Assembly (NCBI GenBank): GCA_002482535.1
Contig: DLGE01000001.1
Location: 62,001-126,000, forward strand
Length of the DNA stretch: 64,000 bases
From: Peptococcaceae bacterium UBA7702
GTDB lineage: Bacteria; Bacillota; Dehalobacteriia; UBA7702
Reading direction: 5' to 3'
Below the pieces are notes generated by a model that was not told where the DNA came from, ran no database searches, and saw nothing but the letters and a program-made list of their open reading frames with translations. This document shows positions 8,374-17,065 of this stretch, one piece after another. The position numbers and the translations under genes are program-made. Numbering within the stretch: the first letter of the stretch is position 1; each line of letters starts with the position of its first letter.

Positions 8374-9495
8374 ATGAAAAAGTGGATCTTTGCTATGATT
8401 ATCATTGCCGTACTGGTCTTATCCGGGATTTCCGTTTACGCCATCCAAGGACTGGATGAAAACAAAAGCACGAGAATCCTTGCGGACGACGGCTATGCGA
8501 CACTGACCACAAGTACGGTGGGAGGCACCATCGAAACCACCAAGGACGTACTCCAATCGGTGGTAGACGGCACTTTTTACGCAGGTTTGCACGTCACCGA
8601 CGGCTACAGCGTTTTCTCTCTGGACAAAACCTTTTTACAGCAAATTGTAAACATTGCTCAGGGAACAACCGTATCCTTTCATTTTGGCTATAACAGTCCC
8701 AAAACGGAAATAACCTTCCTGATCAAAGACAGTAACAGCAACGCGCTTTTCAGCGATGAGGGCCGTTGTCTTGGGGAAATTTCCTATACCGCCGGATCCA
8801 ACAGCGGTGTCAACGATACCGTGCTGAAGGATCCCGCCGGTAAGGAATTGGCGTTGAGCGCCTATTATCCCGATGCTCAGATGATCCGTTGGCAGCTTAA
8901 CGACGTCGGCAAATATATGATTGCCACGAATAGCGTCGCCTTTACCGATACGGCCAATCATTGGGGCTTGACCTATATTTCCTTCTTAGCTGCCCGAGGT
9001 GTTGCCGACGGTATGGGAGGAAACCTCTTTGTACCCAACGATTCTTTGACGAGGGCGCAATTCGTGACATTTTTGGCCCGCGTGGCCGACGCTGACGTTT
9101 CCGCGGCGGGAACAAACCAATTTACCGATGTGGTCAGCGGCAGCTGGTATTATCCTTACGTCGGCTGGGCGTATCAAAACGGGATCACCAGTGGCATTTC
9201 GGCCACAGAGTTCGCGCCGGAAATGAGAATCACCAGAGAACAAATGGCGGTATTTGCCGTACGTTTGCTCAATTACCTGAAGATTGAAAAGACGCCCGTC
9301 TGTGACAGCGCCGATTTTTCCGACGCCGCCGCCATAAGCAGCTGGGCGAAGGATGCCGTAACGACCTCCCAGAACATCGGGGTCATCAACGGCCGTACGG
9401 CAACAACCTTTGATCCCAAAGGCAATGCCACCCGGGCTGAAGCAGCCACGGTTTGTGCGAAAATCATCAGCTATATGCTGATTATGCCTCAGTAA
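8374..9495 (+). CDS. Secreted S-layer homology (SLH) domain protein
   Basis: 373 residues. Residues 1-24 are a signal peptide (positively charged start, hydrophobic core, cleavage after a V-Y-A-like motif). Residues about 25-185 are a beta-rich domain with no recognised family. Residues about 190-370 contain three SLH repeats (FTDTANHWGLTYISFLAARG, FTDVVSGSWYYPYVGWAYQNG, FSDAAAISSWAKDAV), each with the following S-L-T-R-A-Q / R-I-T-R-E-Q / N-A-T-R-A-E element. SLH triplets anchor proteins to pyruvylated secondary cell wall polymer. Placed between SASP genes and gpr, it might be a spore-stage surface protein, but that is position-based only. It ends next to gpr, tail to tail. Confidence 0.88.
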   Translation: MKKWIFAMIIIAVLVLSGISVYAIQGLDENKSTRILADDGYATLTTSTVGGTIETTKDVLQSVVDGTFYAGLHVTDGYSVFSLDKTFLQQIVNIAQGTTVSFHFGYNSPKTEITFLIKDSNSNALFSDEGRCLGEISYTAGSNSGVNDTVLKDPAGKELALSAYYPDAQMIRWQLNDVGKYMIATNSVAFTDTANHWGLTYISFLAARGVADGMGGNLFVPNDSLTRAQFVTFLARVADADVSAAGTNQFTDVVSGSWYYPYVGWAYQNGITSGISATEFAPEMRITREQMAVFAVRLLNYLKIEKTPVCDSADFSDAAAISSWAKDAVTTSQNIGVINGRTATTFDPKGNATRAEAATVCAKIISYMLIMPQ

Positions 9496-10467
9496 TCAAA
9501 AAGACAGATATTCTCGGTAATTATCTTTGGTAATGGCCTCATGGAGAGCGATGTGAATCCCTGCCGTTAAGATATCGGCCAGGTTAGCGATGACGCAGTC
9601 GATGTCTTTTGGCGTTACCGCGTACATTTCGCATTTATCGTTCATCCATTGATACAGCGTATTCTCCGCCGTATCCCAGGAGAGGGATGCGGCGTTTTCC
9701 TTTTCCGCCAAGCATGTTTTAAGCTCGGAAAAAACTTCCGCAACAATGGATTGAGGATAGATTACCGTGGGTACACCGATGGCAATGACCGGCACATGAA
9801 GGGTCTCCTCGTTGATGGCGGGGCGCTCGTTGCCAATGCCGCCTCCCGGTACGATGCCGGTATTGGTCAGCTGAAAGGAACTGCCCAGGCGATCAAAGGC
9901 GGCGGTGGACAAGGCGTCGATGATGATGACGGCGCCGGCGCCGATGCGCTTCGCTACGGATTGGATGATCTCAAATGTTTCGATGCCGGTATTCCCCAAT
10001 ACATTGGGGGTTACCAATGCCACCGGGGACATCCCCTTACAGAATTGCCGGTTCTCTTCGTTGAAAAGATGCCGCGTGGGCAGAGAACGGGAGACGGTTT
10101 TTTCGCCCAGGGAGTCCGAGGAGATCTCTGGGTTGCCGATGCCGCAGATCAGGGTGGGAGCATCACTTTTGGGTGGGAGCATGCCTTTCAGAATGTCGGC
10201 GAAACAAGAGATGATCTCATCTTTTGCCGTGTCGTCATCGAGAGAGGCGGTGGCTTGGAGGGTGACGTATTGGCCTTTGGGGCGGCCCATGGATTTTGCG
10301 CCCCGATCATCTAAAATGGTGATGATCGAAGTATTGCAGCAACTGCCGCTTTTGACTTTTTCGCTGACGCCGTCGATCTCGATATCGGCGTCGCCCCTTA
10401 AGGCGCTGTGGGCTTCCATTGCCATATCGTAGTAAGAAATGAATTTGGTTGGATTGGAATCTGACAT
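9496..10467 (-). CDS. gpr: Spore germination protease GPR
   Basis: 323 residues, read on the minus strand from ATG 10467 with AAGGAGAAATT before it. The family blocks CGIGNPEISSDSLGEKT, IIIDALSTAAFDRLGSSFQL, TGIVPGGGIGNERPAINEET and PVIAIGVPTVI are all present. GPR is an atypical aspartate-type protease made in the forespore as a zymogen. It autoprocesses and cuts SASPs at E-[IV]-A sites on germination, and its substrates are encoded 1.3-2.8 kb away. The SLH gene converges on it with no spacing. The length is slightly shorter than in B. subtilis (about 370). Confidence 0.93.
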   Translation of the reverse strand: MSDSNPTKFISYYDMAMEAHSALRGDADIEIDGVSEKVKSGSCCNTSIITILDDRGAKSMGRPKGQYVTLQATASLDDDTAKDEIISCFADILKGMLPPKSDAPTLICGIGNPEISSDSLGEKTVSRSLPTRHLFNEENRQFCKGMSPVALVTPNVLGNTGIETFEIIQSVAKRIGAGAVIIIDALSTAAFDRLGSSFQLTNTGIVPGGGIGNERPAINEETLHVPVIAIGVPTVIYPQSIVAEVFSELKTCLAEKENAASLSWDTAENTLYQWMNDKCEMYAVTPKDIDCVIANLADILTAGIHIALHEAITKDNYREYLSF

Positions 10468-10513
10468 AATTTCTCCTTGAGGATAAAATTTTCAAAAAAT
10501 TGCCTCGAAAACC

Positions 10514-10543
10514 TTGCAATTTTGGAGGAAGATGGGTTATAAT
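10514..10543 (+). promoter_or_regulatory. Candidate sigma-A promoter upstream of rsmD
   Basis: TTGCAA at 10514-10519, an 18-base spacer and TATAAT at 10538-10543, about 210 bases before the rsmD start. It sits back to back with the gpr promoter candidate. Confidence 0.5.
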
Positions 10544-10544
10544 A

Positions 10545-10574
10545 TATTATGTATAATAGTGACGACAGAAATAC
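10545..10574 (-). promoter_or_regulatory. Candidate sigma-F/sigma-G promoter for gpr
   Basis: On the minus strand a perfect CATAATA (10551 to 10545) lies 18 bases after GTATT (10574 to 10570), about 80 bases upstream of the gpr start. The -35 half has one mismatch to GHATR. The region is AT-rich, so a chance match is possible. Confidence 0.4.
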
Positions 10575-10752
10575 ATTCCCGGGAACCTGTTCTCAGGTGT
10601 GTTTGCTGTTGTCAAAAATGCTGCTGAACTGCTGCTTAAAAGTGTGCATGGAAAAGACGAAAAACCGTCCAAGTCACGTAGATGTTGGATCCGGCAAAAG
10701 ATTTTAAAAAAACTTTGCGCCGCCAGGCGGAGCTGATAAACGGGAGAATGCT

Positions 10753-11283
10753 TTGAGAATCATTGGCGGTAAGGATCGGGGAAGAAAATTGAAGACACCC
10801 CAAGGCAACGAGACCCGTCCCACTTTGGACAAGGTGCGCGGCGCGATTTTCAACATTCTTTTTGACGTTTCCGGTTTGGACGTACTGGATATGTTCGGCG
10901 GCAGCGGCGCCATGGGCTTTGAGGCACTTTCCCGGGGAGCCCGCAGTTGCGTCATAATCGAAAATAACAAAGCCGCGTTTAAGATCATGGAAGAAAATAA
11001 AACCAATCTTTTCTGCGGCGACAGCGCCCAACTCCGCTTTTCTGATTTCAAATCATCATTTCACCGAGGCGAGTGTTTTGACATCATTTTTTTGGATCCT
11101 CCCTACCACAAAGGTCTATTGGAGGATGCGCTTCTTTTCATCTGTGAGAGAGGCTTGAAAAAAGAAAACGGCGTGATTGTGGCGGAAACGGGAAGCGATC
11201 GGGAGAGCGTTTTACCGGAAACCGGACTGAAATTGATAAAAGAGAAACAGTACGGTCATACGAAAATACTATTTTTGAAATAA
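10753..11283 (+). CDS. rsmD: 16S rRNA (guanine966-N2)-methyltransferase RsmD
   Basis: 176 residues, family length. The start is a TTG at 10753: the family begins MRIIGG, and the ATG at 10748 runs into a stop after one codon. The Rossmann SAM-binding motif is DMFGGSGAMGFEALSRGA (about 50-67), and FLDPPY (about 115-120) is the catalytic motif of N2-guanine methyltransferases. It methylates 16S rRNA within the 30S subunit. coaD, which usually follows rsmD in this phylum, is missing; a coiled-coil protein gene follows 13 bases downstream instead. Confidence 0.92.
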   Translation: MRIIGGKDRGRKLKTPQGNETRPTLDKVRGAIFNILFDVSGLDVLDMFGGSGAMGFEALSRGARSCVIIENNKAAFKIMEENKTNLFCGDSAQLRFSDFKSSFHRGECFDIIFLDPPYHKGLLEDALLFICERGLKKENGVIVAETGSDRESVLPETGLKLIKEKQYGHTKILFLK

Positions 11284-11296
11284 TAAGGAGTGTAAA

Positions 11297-11788
11297 ATGG
11301 AAATTTTAAAATACGTTGACCAGCTTGAAGAGATCGTGGATACTGCAACAAAAGTGCCTTTTTCCAGCAAGGTAATGGTGAATGTTGACGAAATATTTGA
11401 AGTGATCGACCTGATCAGGGAGAACCTGCCCCAGGAACTGAAGGAAGCCCAGTATGCACTGCTTGAAAAAGATAGAATGATCGCCGAAGCCCAAGCCAAG
11501 GCGGAAAGAGAACTGGATAACGCCAGAAAAGAAGCACGTGCCATGGTTGCTGATCACGAAATCGTCCGTCATGCGCAAATCGAAGCAGACGCCATTATGG
11601 AAAGATCCAACCAGGTCGCCTTGGAAGTGCGGGAAGGCGCCAGAAGCTACGCCAACGACATTCTTTATCAGATCGAAAATAGTTTGGACAAAGCATTGTA
11701 CACCGTCAAAAAGAGCAGAGACGAAATTAGATTGAATACCAATAAGAAAGTCAGCGCCCCGCGTAATAGTGGCGGCAAAGAAGAATAA
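11297..11788 (+). CDS. Coiled-coil protein resembling ATP synthase/V-type ATPase stalk subunits
   Basis: 163 residues, AAGGAGTG before ATG 11297. Residues about 45-140 are a long charged helix rich in Ala, Glu, Lys and Arg (QAKAERELDNARKEARAMV), predicted to be a parallel coiled coil like the DivIVA or subunit H/b stalks. There is no catalytic motif or membrane segment. Proteins of this kind are encoded beside rsmD/coaD in many anaerobic Bacillota and are often labelled ATPase by similarity of the coiled coil alone. A cell-division or scaffold role is possible but unproven. Its 3' end overlaps the convergent ylbJ by 38 bases. Confidence 0.75.
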   Translation: MEILKYVDQLEEIVDTATKVPFSSKVMVNVDEIFEVIDLIRENLPQELKEAQYALLEKDRMIAEAQAKAERELDNARKEARAMVADHEIVRHAQIEADAIMERSNQVALEVREGARSYANDILYQIENSLDKALYTVKKSRDEIRLNTNKKVSAPRNSGGKEE

Positions 11789-12884
11789 ACGCGATAAAGA
11801 CAAAAAACGCGTAACATAAAAGAGCAACATAACATGAGAGGAACAAGGGATAAGTCTGTTCTGCGACAGGCAATGTAGCTGCCGCTTGTATCCTCATGGG
11901 TAAAAACAGGGAGACAGCGAAGGCGAGGACTCCCTGTATTATTTTGTAAAAAAAGTAGGGTACGATGCTTAAATCCGTGTCCTTTAATTGTGAGGCGACT
12001 TGCGCCATGGCGGAAAAACCGCCAAAAGCCAAAATGCCGGAAATCAAGGAGAGCTTCCAAGGAAAATCGAGGTTCGACAGAGAAACGGCGTTGGCGCCGG
12101 CGGTGATTTCCAGGATGCCGCTGAACAAAGCGGTTGCGGCTTCTTCGTGTTCTTTTGAAATTTGGCAGATGTTACAGAAGAGCTGAATGACTCCCAACTC
12201 CCGGCAAAAGGCGATGAGGATGAAAAAGATCAGAATCAGGCCGCCGATGAGGACCATGGTTTTCAATGAGCGAAAGATGGCATTGGTTACGATGGTCAAT
12301 AGGGGTATTTCTGCGGGAGCACTGTTCTTTGGGCCTGGGACATAGGGGAGCATATCCTCCCGTCGGGCAAAAAGCGAGACAATCATCGTGAGGAGCAGAT
12401 TCGAACCGTAATGAATCAGAGCTAAAGCAGCGCCGCTGCTTTCCGCGTTCAGCAGTGAAACGGCTACGGCGGAAAGAATGAAGATGGGACTGACATTGGC
12501 GGCGCAAGGCAACAGACGGTTGCCCTGGGACCGCGTCAGCCGGCCTTGCCGCCGCAAGTCGGCAATGAGCACGGCGGAAACCGGTACGCCGGCGGAATAA
12601 CCGGCGGCTAACACGAACCCGGCTTCCCCCGGCAGCTTCAATAAGAACCGCGCCGGTTTCTCTAACAGCCGCCCCAAAAGGGCAATGCCTCCGGTGGCGG
12701 TAAGCATTTCGTTGAGCATGAAAAAGGGCAGCATCGACGGGACAAGGGTCGTCGCCCAAAGCGTTACGGCGCTTTTGGCGGCAGCGAAAACAGCCCCCGG
12801 CATGATCAGGAAAAACAGGAATAATACGAATAATGACAGCATAAAAAAGGCTTGCACTTTATCACCCGAATCGTATATAATCAT
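11751..12884 (-). CDS. ylbJ: Sporulation integral membrane protein YlbJ
   Basis: 377 residues with about eight hydrophobic segments and the nucleoside-recognition/gate-like repeats of YlbJ (LWATTLVPSMLPFFMLNEML near residue 42; GYSAGVPVSAVLIADLRRQG near 94; PCAANVSPIFILSA). YlbJ is a sigma-E-controlled mother-cell membrane protein needed for mature spores. The exact start is uncertain: ATG 12884 has no ribosome-binding site, and a GTG nine codons later is preceded by GGGTGA. It is convergent with, and overlaps by 38 bases, the coiled-coil gene. The rsmD-ylbJ neighbourhood is conserved in spore formers. Confidence 0.88.
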   Translation of the reverse strand: MIIYDSGDKVQAFFMLSLFVLFLFFLIMPGAVFAAAKSAVTLWATTLVPSMLPFFMLNEMLTATGGIALLGRLLEKPARFLLKLPGEAGFVLAAGYSAGVPVSAVLIADLRRQGRLTRSQGNRLLPCAANVSPIFILSAVAVSLLNAESSGAALALIHYGSNLLLTMIVSLFARREDMLPYVPGPKNSAPAEIPLLTIVTNAIFRSLKTMVLIGGLILIFFILIAFCRELGVIQLFCNICQISKEHEEAATALFSGILEITAGANAVSLSNLDFPWKLSLISGILAFGGFSAMAQVASQLKDTDLSIVPYFFYKIIQGVLAFAVSLFLPMRIQAAATLPVAEQTYPLFLSCYVALLCYAFFVFIAFILLCRHYYAGR

Positions 12885-13031
12885 TACTTGTGGGATATCG
12901 CCAGGACATTCATGGGTCGCTTCTTTTCGCGGCGCTGAGGCTCCTGTGATATATATTAGATCGTAGATTTGTTGGAAAATCTAATTCATTACTTAATTAT
13001 TTTATGCAATATGGAGGTTGTTTGAGTTACA

Positions 13032-14222
13032 ATGAAAATTTTAGTTGTGAATTGCGGCAGTTCTTCCCTGAAATATCAGCTGATTGATATGGAAGATGAA
13101 ACAGTTATGGCGAAAGGTCTCGTTGACCGTATTGGGATTGGCGATTCTCTACTTTCCCACAGTCCTTCGGGCAAAGAAAAATACGAAGTAAAAACTGACA
13201 TCGAAAACCACGATATCGCCATCAAAATGGTTTTTGAAGCCCTTGTCGACAAGGACCACGGTGTGGTTGCCGATTTGAGTGAAATCAAAGGCGTCGGCCA
13301 CCGTTATGTGAACGGCGGCGCTCTTTTCCCTCACTCCGTTTTGATTGACGATAAAGTCATGGCCGATTTGGAAACCACCATCTCCATGGCGCCCCTGCAC
13401 AATGGCGCCCACATCATCGGCATGCGCGCCTGTCAAAAATTGATGCCCGGCGTCCCCATGGTTTCCGTTTTTGATACGTCTTTCCATCTGACCATGCCCC
13501 CGAAAGCCTATACTTACGGGATTCGCTATGAAGAAGCCGAAAGACTCAAAATCCGCCGTTACGGCGCCCACGGCACCTCTCATAAATACGTTTCTCACAG
13601 AGCCATTGAATTGATGGGCAAACCCGACGCGAAAATTGTCACCTGCCATTTGGGCAACGGTTCCTCCATTTCCGCTGTGGATGGCGGCAAATGTGTCGAT
13701 ACCTCCATGGGGCTTACGCCTCTGGCCGGTGTTTTGATGGGTACCAGATGCGGCGATATCGACGCTTCCGTCGTGACCCATCTTCTCGAAAACGACGCGG
13801 TGAAACAGGAAGATATGAATACGTTTCTCAACAAAAAATGCGGTTTCCTCGGCGTTTCCGGTGTGTCCAGCGATATGCGGGAAGTAGAAGCCGCGGCGGC
13901 CGACGGCAACGAGCGTGCCCAAAGAGCATTGGAAATTTTCTATTACGGCGTACAAAAATACATCGGCTCCTATGCCGTTGCCATGGGCGGCCTTGACGCC
14001 ATCGTCTTTACCGCGGGTATCGGCGAAAATTCCATCACCGCCCGAGAAACCATTCTTGACGGTCTGAAATTCCTCGGTGTGGAAGTTGACAAAGAAGCCA
14101 ACAACTGCCGCGGCGTGGAAAGGGAAATCACCACCGCCGCCTCGAAGATCAAAGCGTTCCTCATTCCCACCAATGAAGAATTGGCCATCGCCCGGGATAC
14201 CTTGGCTTTGATCAAGAAATAA
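13032..14222 (+). CDS. ackA: Acetate kinase
   Basis: 396 residues, family length. Signatures: VNCGSSSLKYQLID (N-terminal ADP/phosphate site), RRYGAHGTSHKYVS, CHLGNGSSISAVDGG and FTAGIGENS. It converts acetyl-phosphate and ADP to acetate and ATP, the energy-yielding step in acetogens and many fermenters. The ribosome-binding site is ATGGAGGTTG, 12 bases upstream. pta is not adjacent, so the gene is probably transcribed alone; the 147 bases before it hold an AT-rich stretch without a convincing consensus promoter. Confidence 0.97.
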   Translation: MKILVVNCGSSSLKYQLIDMEDETVMAKGLVDRIGIGDSLLSHSPSGKEKYEVKTDIENHDIAIKMVFEALVDKDHGVVADLSEIKGVGHRYVNGGALFPHSVLIDDKVMADLETTISMAPLHNGAHIIGMRACQKLMPGVPMVSVFDTSFHLTMPPKAYTYGIRYEEAERLKIRRYGAHGTSHKYVSHRAIELMGKPDAKIVTCHLGNGSSISAVDGGKCVDTSMGLTPLAGVLMGTRCGDIDASVVTHLLENDAVKQEDMNTFLNKKCGFLGVSGVSSDMREVEAAAADGNERAQRALEIFYYGVQKYIGSYAVAMGGLDAIVFTAGIGENSITARETILDGLKFLGVEVDKEANNCRGVEREITTAASKIKAFLIPTNEELAIARDTLALIKK

Positions 14223-14232
14223 GAATAAGCCT

Positions 14233-14261
14233 TGACATCGGCAATACACTTTTATATAATT
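14233..14261 (+). promoter_or_regulatory. Perfect-consensus sigma-A promoter for yceD-rpmF
   Basis: TTGACA at 14233-14238, a 17-base spacer and TATAAT at 14256-14261: an exact housekeeping consensus, about 30 bases before the yceD start. It fits high constitutive expression of a ribosomal protein operon. Confidence 0.88.
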
Positions 14262-14289
14262 ATTCTGTTAAAGAGGAAGAAATGCGGTT

Positions 14290-14814
14290 ATGACCATGAT
14301 GATCAAAGTCGGCAAATTAAAAAACGTCGATGGTTCCGCAATGCCCATCGGTTTTTCTCTCAATAAAGAGGAACTTCATAAGGACAGCAGTCTGAAGCTG
14401 GCCGAAGGAGATCTGGTCTTTACGGGAACCGTAGCAAACAGGGACCGCGTCATCACCGTCAGCGGTGAGATTCGCTGCGTTTTGCAGGGAAGCTGTGACC
14501 GTTGCGGCGAAAAAGTGGCGATTCCCATGGATGTTGCTTTTCATGAATCGTTTACCAATCTTTCCGAAAAGTGCGGCGATGACGAAGCGGAGGAAGAGGG
14601 GGTACACCTCTTTTCCGGCGACGAAATTGAACTGCTCCCCTATGTGGAGCAGGCAGTCTTTCTTTCTCTGCCGATGAAGACGCTCTGCAGAGAAGATTGC
14701 AGAGGCTTGTGCCCCGTCTGCGGCACAAATTTAAACGAAAAAACATGCTCTTGTGATAAATCACCAATCGACCCTCGTCTGGCGGTTTTGGCTGATTTGC
14801 TAAATAAGGGTTGA
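14290..14814 (+). CDS. yceD: YceD/DUF177 family protein
   Basis: 174 residues (the start could also be an ATG three or four codons on). It has the DUF177 core, an N-terminal beta-barrel-like part (SGEIRCVLQGSCDRCGEKV) and a C-terminal Cys cluster (LCREDCRGLCPVCGTNLNEKTCSC) likely to bind zinc. In bacteria and plants DUF177 proteins are linked to 23S rRNA accumulation. The gene is coupled to rpmF, as in most bacteria, and driven by the perfect promoter upstream. Confidence 0.9.
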   Translation: MTMMIKVGKLKNVDGSAMPIGFSLNKEELHKDSSLKLAEGDLVFTGTVANRDRVITVSGEIRCVLQGSCDRCGEKVAIPMDVAFHESFTNLSEKCGDDEAEEEGVHLFSGDEIELLPYVEQAVFLSLPMKTLCREDCRGLCPVCGTNLNEKTCSCDKSPIDPRLAVLADLLNKG

Positions 14815-14836
14815 TGATGAGAAAGGGGTGTTACCG

Positions 14837-15019
14837 ATGGGAGTACCGAAAGGGAAAATGTCCAAGTCCAACAAGCGACAGCGCCGTGGGGAAGACAAGC
14901 TGAAAATGCCCGGTCTGTCCAATTGTCCTCAGTGCCACGCTCTGAAACGCCCGCATAGGGCGTGTCCCGAATGCGGATACTATAAAGGACAAGAGGTAGT
15001 AGAAACTGCCGCAAAATAA
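14837..15019 (+). CDS. rpmF: 50S ribosomal protein L32
   Basis: 60 residues from ATG 14837, with AAAGGGGTG upstream; a GTG at 14828 is in frame but lies in the ribosome-binding site. It starts MGVPKGKMSKSNKRQRR, the usual basic N-terminus, and keeps the four Zn-ribbon cysteines (C-P-Q-C and C-P-E-C). Bacteria with these four Cys have the zinc-binding C+ form. It is followed by a terminator-like hairpin that may lower transcription into plsX. Confidence 0.96.
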   Translation: MGVPKGKMSKSNKRQRRGEDKLKMPGLSNCPQCHALKRPHRACPECGYYKGQEVVETAAK

Positions 15020-15027
15020 GTATTGAG

Positions 15028-15062
15028 CGCGCCTCTACCTTTTTTGGTAGAGGTGCGTTTTC
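15028..15062 (+). terminator. Terminator/attenuator between rpmF and plsX
   Basis: A 12-bp stem (CGCGCCTCTACC with GGTAGAGGTGCG, one G-U pair), T6 loop and a short T tract. It sits only 25 bases before plsX, where no separate promoter is visible, so partial read-through is likely. Confidence 0.75.
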
Positions 15063-15086
15063 AGTTTTGGAAGGGATAGCGAATAT

Positions 15087-16115
15087 ATGAAAATAGCCAT
15101 TGACGCCATGGGTGGAGACCATGCTCCCCAGGAGATCATTGCCGGCGTAAAACTGGCTTTGGCCAAGGAAAAAGATATTGAGATCATTCTCGTCGGCAGC
15201 GAAGAGGCTTTTGCCAAATACCTTCCGGTGTTACCGGAGCGTTTAACAACCGTGATTTCTCATTCGGTGATGGCGATGGATGAATCCGTGGAGAATCTCA
15301 GGAAGAAAAAGGATTCCTCTATTTTTATGGCAACTCATCTCGTTGCCGAAAAAAAGGCCGACGCCATCATTTCCTGCGGTTCCACCGGCGCGCAAATGGG
15401 CGCCGCGCTGCTTTTATTGGGTCGCGTCAAGGGCGTTAAACGCCCGGCGATCGTGATTCCTTATCCGACCTTAAAAGGGCAGAAAGTGCTCCTTGACGGC
15501 GGCGCCAACGCCGAGGCCGACAGCCGCAATCTACTGGATTTCGCGATCATGGGCAATGCCTACGCCCGTTTTTTGACCAATAAGGAGCACCCCCAAGTGG
15601 CGCTGCTTTCCAATGGCAGCGAAGCCCACAAGGGCACAGCGGTGGTGCGGGAAGCCCACCAACTGATGGCCGCTGCCAAAGGCCTTGATTTCATCGGTAA
15701 TTTGGAGGGCCGGGATATCATGACCGGTGATTACGATGTTTTGGTCACCGACGGCTTTACCGGCAATTTAGCGCTGAAACTGACGGAAGGCGTCGCCTCC
15801 GGTTTGTTTCATCTGATCAAAGAGGAAATTACCGCCACTGCGACGCGGAAGCTCGGGGCTGCCCTGGTGAAACCGGGTTTGAAAAATATCGCCCAAAAAT
15901 TTGATTACAGCAATTACGGCGGCGCCCCGCTTTTGGGCGTCAACGGCGTTTCCCTGGTCTGCCACGGCAGTTCCAAGGCGACGGCGGTGGAAAATGCCAT
16001 TTATAACGGCGCTTCCTTTGTGAAACAACATTTTATCGAAGAACTCACGAAAGATATTGCCGCTTATCAAGAAGAGCAAAAGCAAGACCTGACCGGAGGA
16101 AAAGAAAATGAGTGA
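15087..16115 (+). CDS. plsX: Phosphate acyltransferase PlsX
   Basis: 342 residues, starting MKIAIDAMGGDHAPQEI as the family does. Later blocks include SCGSTGAQMGAALLLLGRVKG, LLDGGANAEADSRNLLDFA and DGFTGNLALKLTEG. PlsX makes acyl-phosphate from acyl-ACP for phospholipid synthesis by PlsY, at the membrane surface. It overlaps acpP by 8 bases. fapR and the fab genes that often lie between or after these genes are absent here. Confidence 0.96.
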   Translation: MKIAIDAMGGDHAPQEIIAGVKLALAKEKDIEIILVGSEEAFAKYLPVLPERLTTVISHSVMAMDESVENLRKKKDSSIFMATHLVAEKKADAIISCGSTGAQMGAALLLLGRVKGVKRPAIVIPYPTLKGQKVLLDGGANAEADSRNLLDFAIMGNAYARFLTNKEHPQVALLSNGSEAHKGTAVVREAHQLMAAAKGLDFIGNLEGRDIMTGDYDVLVTDGFTGNLALKLTEGVASGLFHLIKEEITATATRKLGAALVKPGLKNIAQKFDYSNYGGAPLLGVNGVSLVCHGSSKATAVENAIYNGASFVKQHFIEELTKDIAAYQEEQKQDLTGGKENE

Positions 16116-16353
16116 TGTCTATAACAAAGTGCTGGAAATTTTCCGGACAAAACTGGATTACGGTGATGATCTGGAAATTCAGCCTACATCCACCTTTGCG
16201 GAACTGGATATTGATTCCCTCGATCTCCTCGAAGTGGTGATGGCCATCGAATTGGAATACGGGATTGAGATCCCCGACGCTGTTTTGCAGGAAATGCGTA
16301 CGGTGGAAAACGCTGTGGCATATGTTGAAAAAAGGGTGAATGAAGGCGAATGA
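16108..16353 (+). CDS. acpP: Acyl carrier protein
   Basis: 81 residues, with an acidic helical composition. The phosphopantetheine attachment site is S37 in LDIDSLDLLEVVM (most ACPs read D-S-L). It carries growing acyl chains for fatty acid synthesis and is the acyl donor substrate for PlsX, encoded directly upstream. The GGAGG ribosome-binding site lies within the end of plsX, so the two are translationally coupled; rnc overlaps its 3' end. Confidence 0.95.
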   Translation: MSDVYNKVLEIFRTKLDYGDDLEIQPTSTFAELDIDSLDLLEVVMAIELEYGIEIPDAVLQEMRTVENAVAYVEKRVNEGE

Positions 16354-17065
16354 TATGAATTATCAGGAAATCCTTGAGGAAAAAATCAAAGCCTGGCATA
16401 TTGAGGGCGTCCAGCTTGAATTGCTGAAAACAGCGCTGATGCACCCTTCCTATGATATGGAGGGAAAACGGAACAATCAGCGTCTGGAATTCCTCGGTGA
16501 CGCCGTCCTCGGTCTGATCGTCGGGGAATATCTTTTTACCGAATATGCCGGCTGGCACGAGGGAGAACTGACCAGAAACCGCGCGCTTTTGGCCAAAGAA
16601 GAGACTTTGGCGAAAGTCGCCAAAAAGATCGGCCTCGATACGGTGCTGCTCCTGGGCAAAGGCGAGGAAAAAGACGGGGGCAGAAACCGGCCTTCGACTT
16701 TGGCCGACGCCATGGAAGCGGTGATCGCGGCAGTTTATCTTTCTTTCGGTTTGGGACGTGCCGAGAGGTTTGTTCTTTCTTATTTTGGTGGGATCGAAAA
16801 ACCCCAAGATGACCAAGAAGAGGTCATTTCAGATTATAAAACAGAATTACAGGAATATGTGCAGAAGTATAAGACGGAAAACGTCACTTATGCCATCCTG
16901 ACGGAAGTCGGTCCTCCCCATCAGCGGACCTTTACCGCCGGTGTTTACCTTTTTGGCAAACTGATCGGCGAGGGCACGGGCAAATCCAAAAAAGAGGCGG
17001 AAAAAGCCGCCGCCCGAATGGGTTACGAAACGCTGCGGAAGGAAATCGGAGATGGCCAAAAATAG
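16340..17065 (+). CDS. rnc: Ribonuclease III
   Basis: About 241 residues (ATG 16340, or 236 if the ATG at 16355 is used; both have weak ribosome-binding sites). The RNase III signature NQRLEFLGDAVLGLIVGEYL (near 49-68) holds the catalytic Glu/Asp, and a second Asp/Glu pair follows in DAMEAVIAAVYL. The C-terminal dsRNA-binding domain spans about 165-235 (SDYKTELQEYVQKY to SKKEAEKAAARMGYETL). It cleaves double-stranded rRNA precursors and mRNA. It ends with TAG, a rare stop codon in this window, inside the next gene. Confidence 0.95.
   Translation: MKANDMNYQEILEEKIKAWHIEGVQLELLKTALMHPSYDMEGKRNNQRLEFLGDAVLGLIVGEYLFTEYAGWHEGELTRNRALLAKEETLAKVAKKIGLDTVLLLGKGEEKDGGRNRPSTLADAMEAVIAAVYLSFGLGRAERFVLSYFGGIEKPQDDQEEVISDYKTELQEYVQKYKTENVTYAILTEVGPPHQRTFTAGVYLFGKLIGEGTGKSKKEAEKAAARMGYETLRKEIGDGQK

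Noticed and set aside
13149..14249. A 366-codon minus-strand open frame across ackA
   Set aside because: ackA on the plus strand has all acetate kinase signatures; the reverse frame is Gly/His/Phe-rich shadow sequence.
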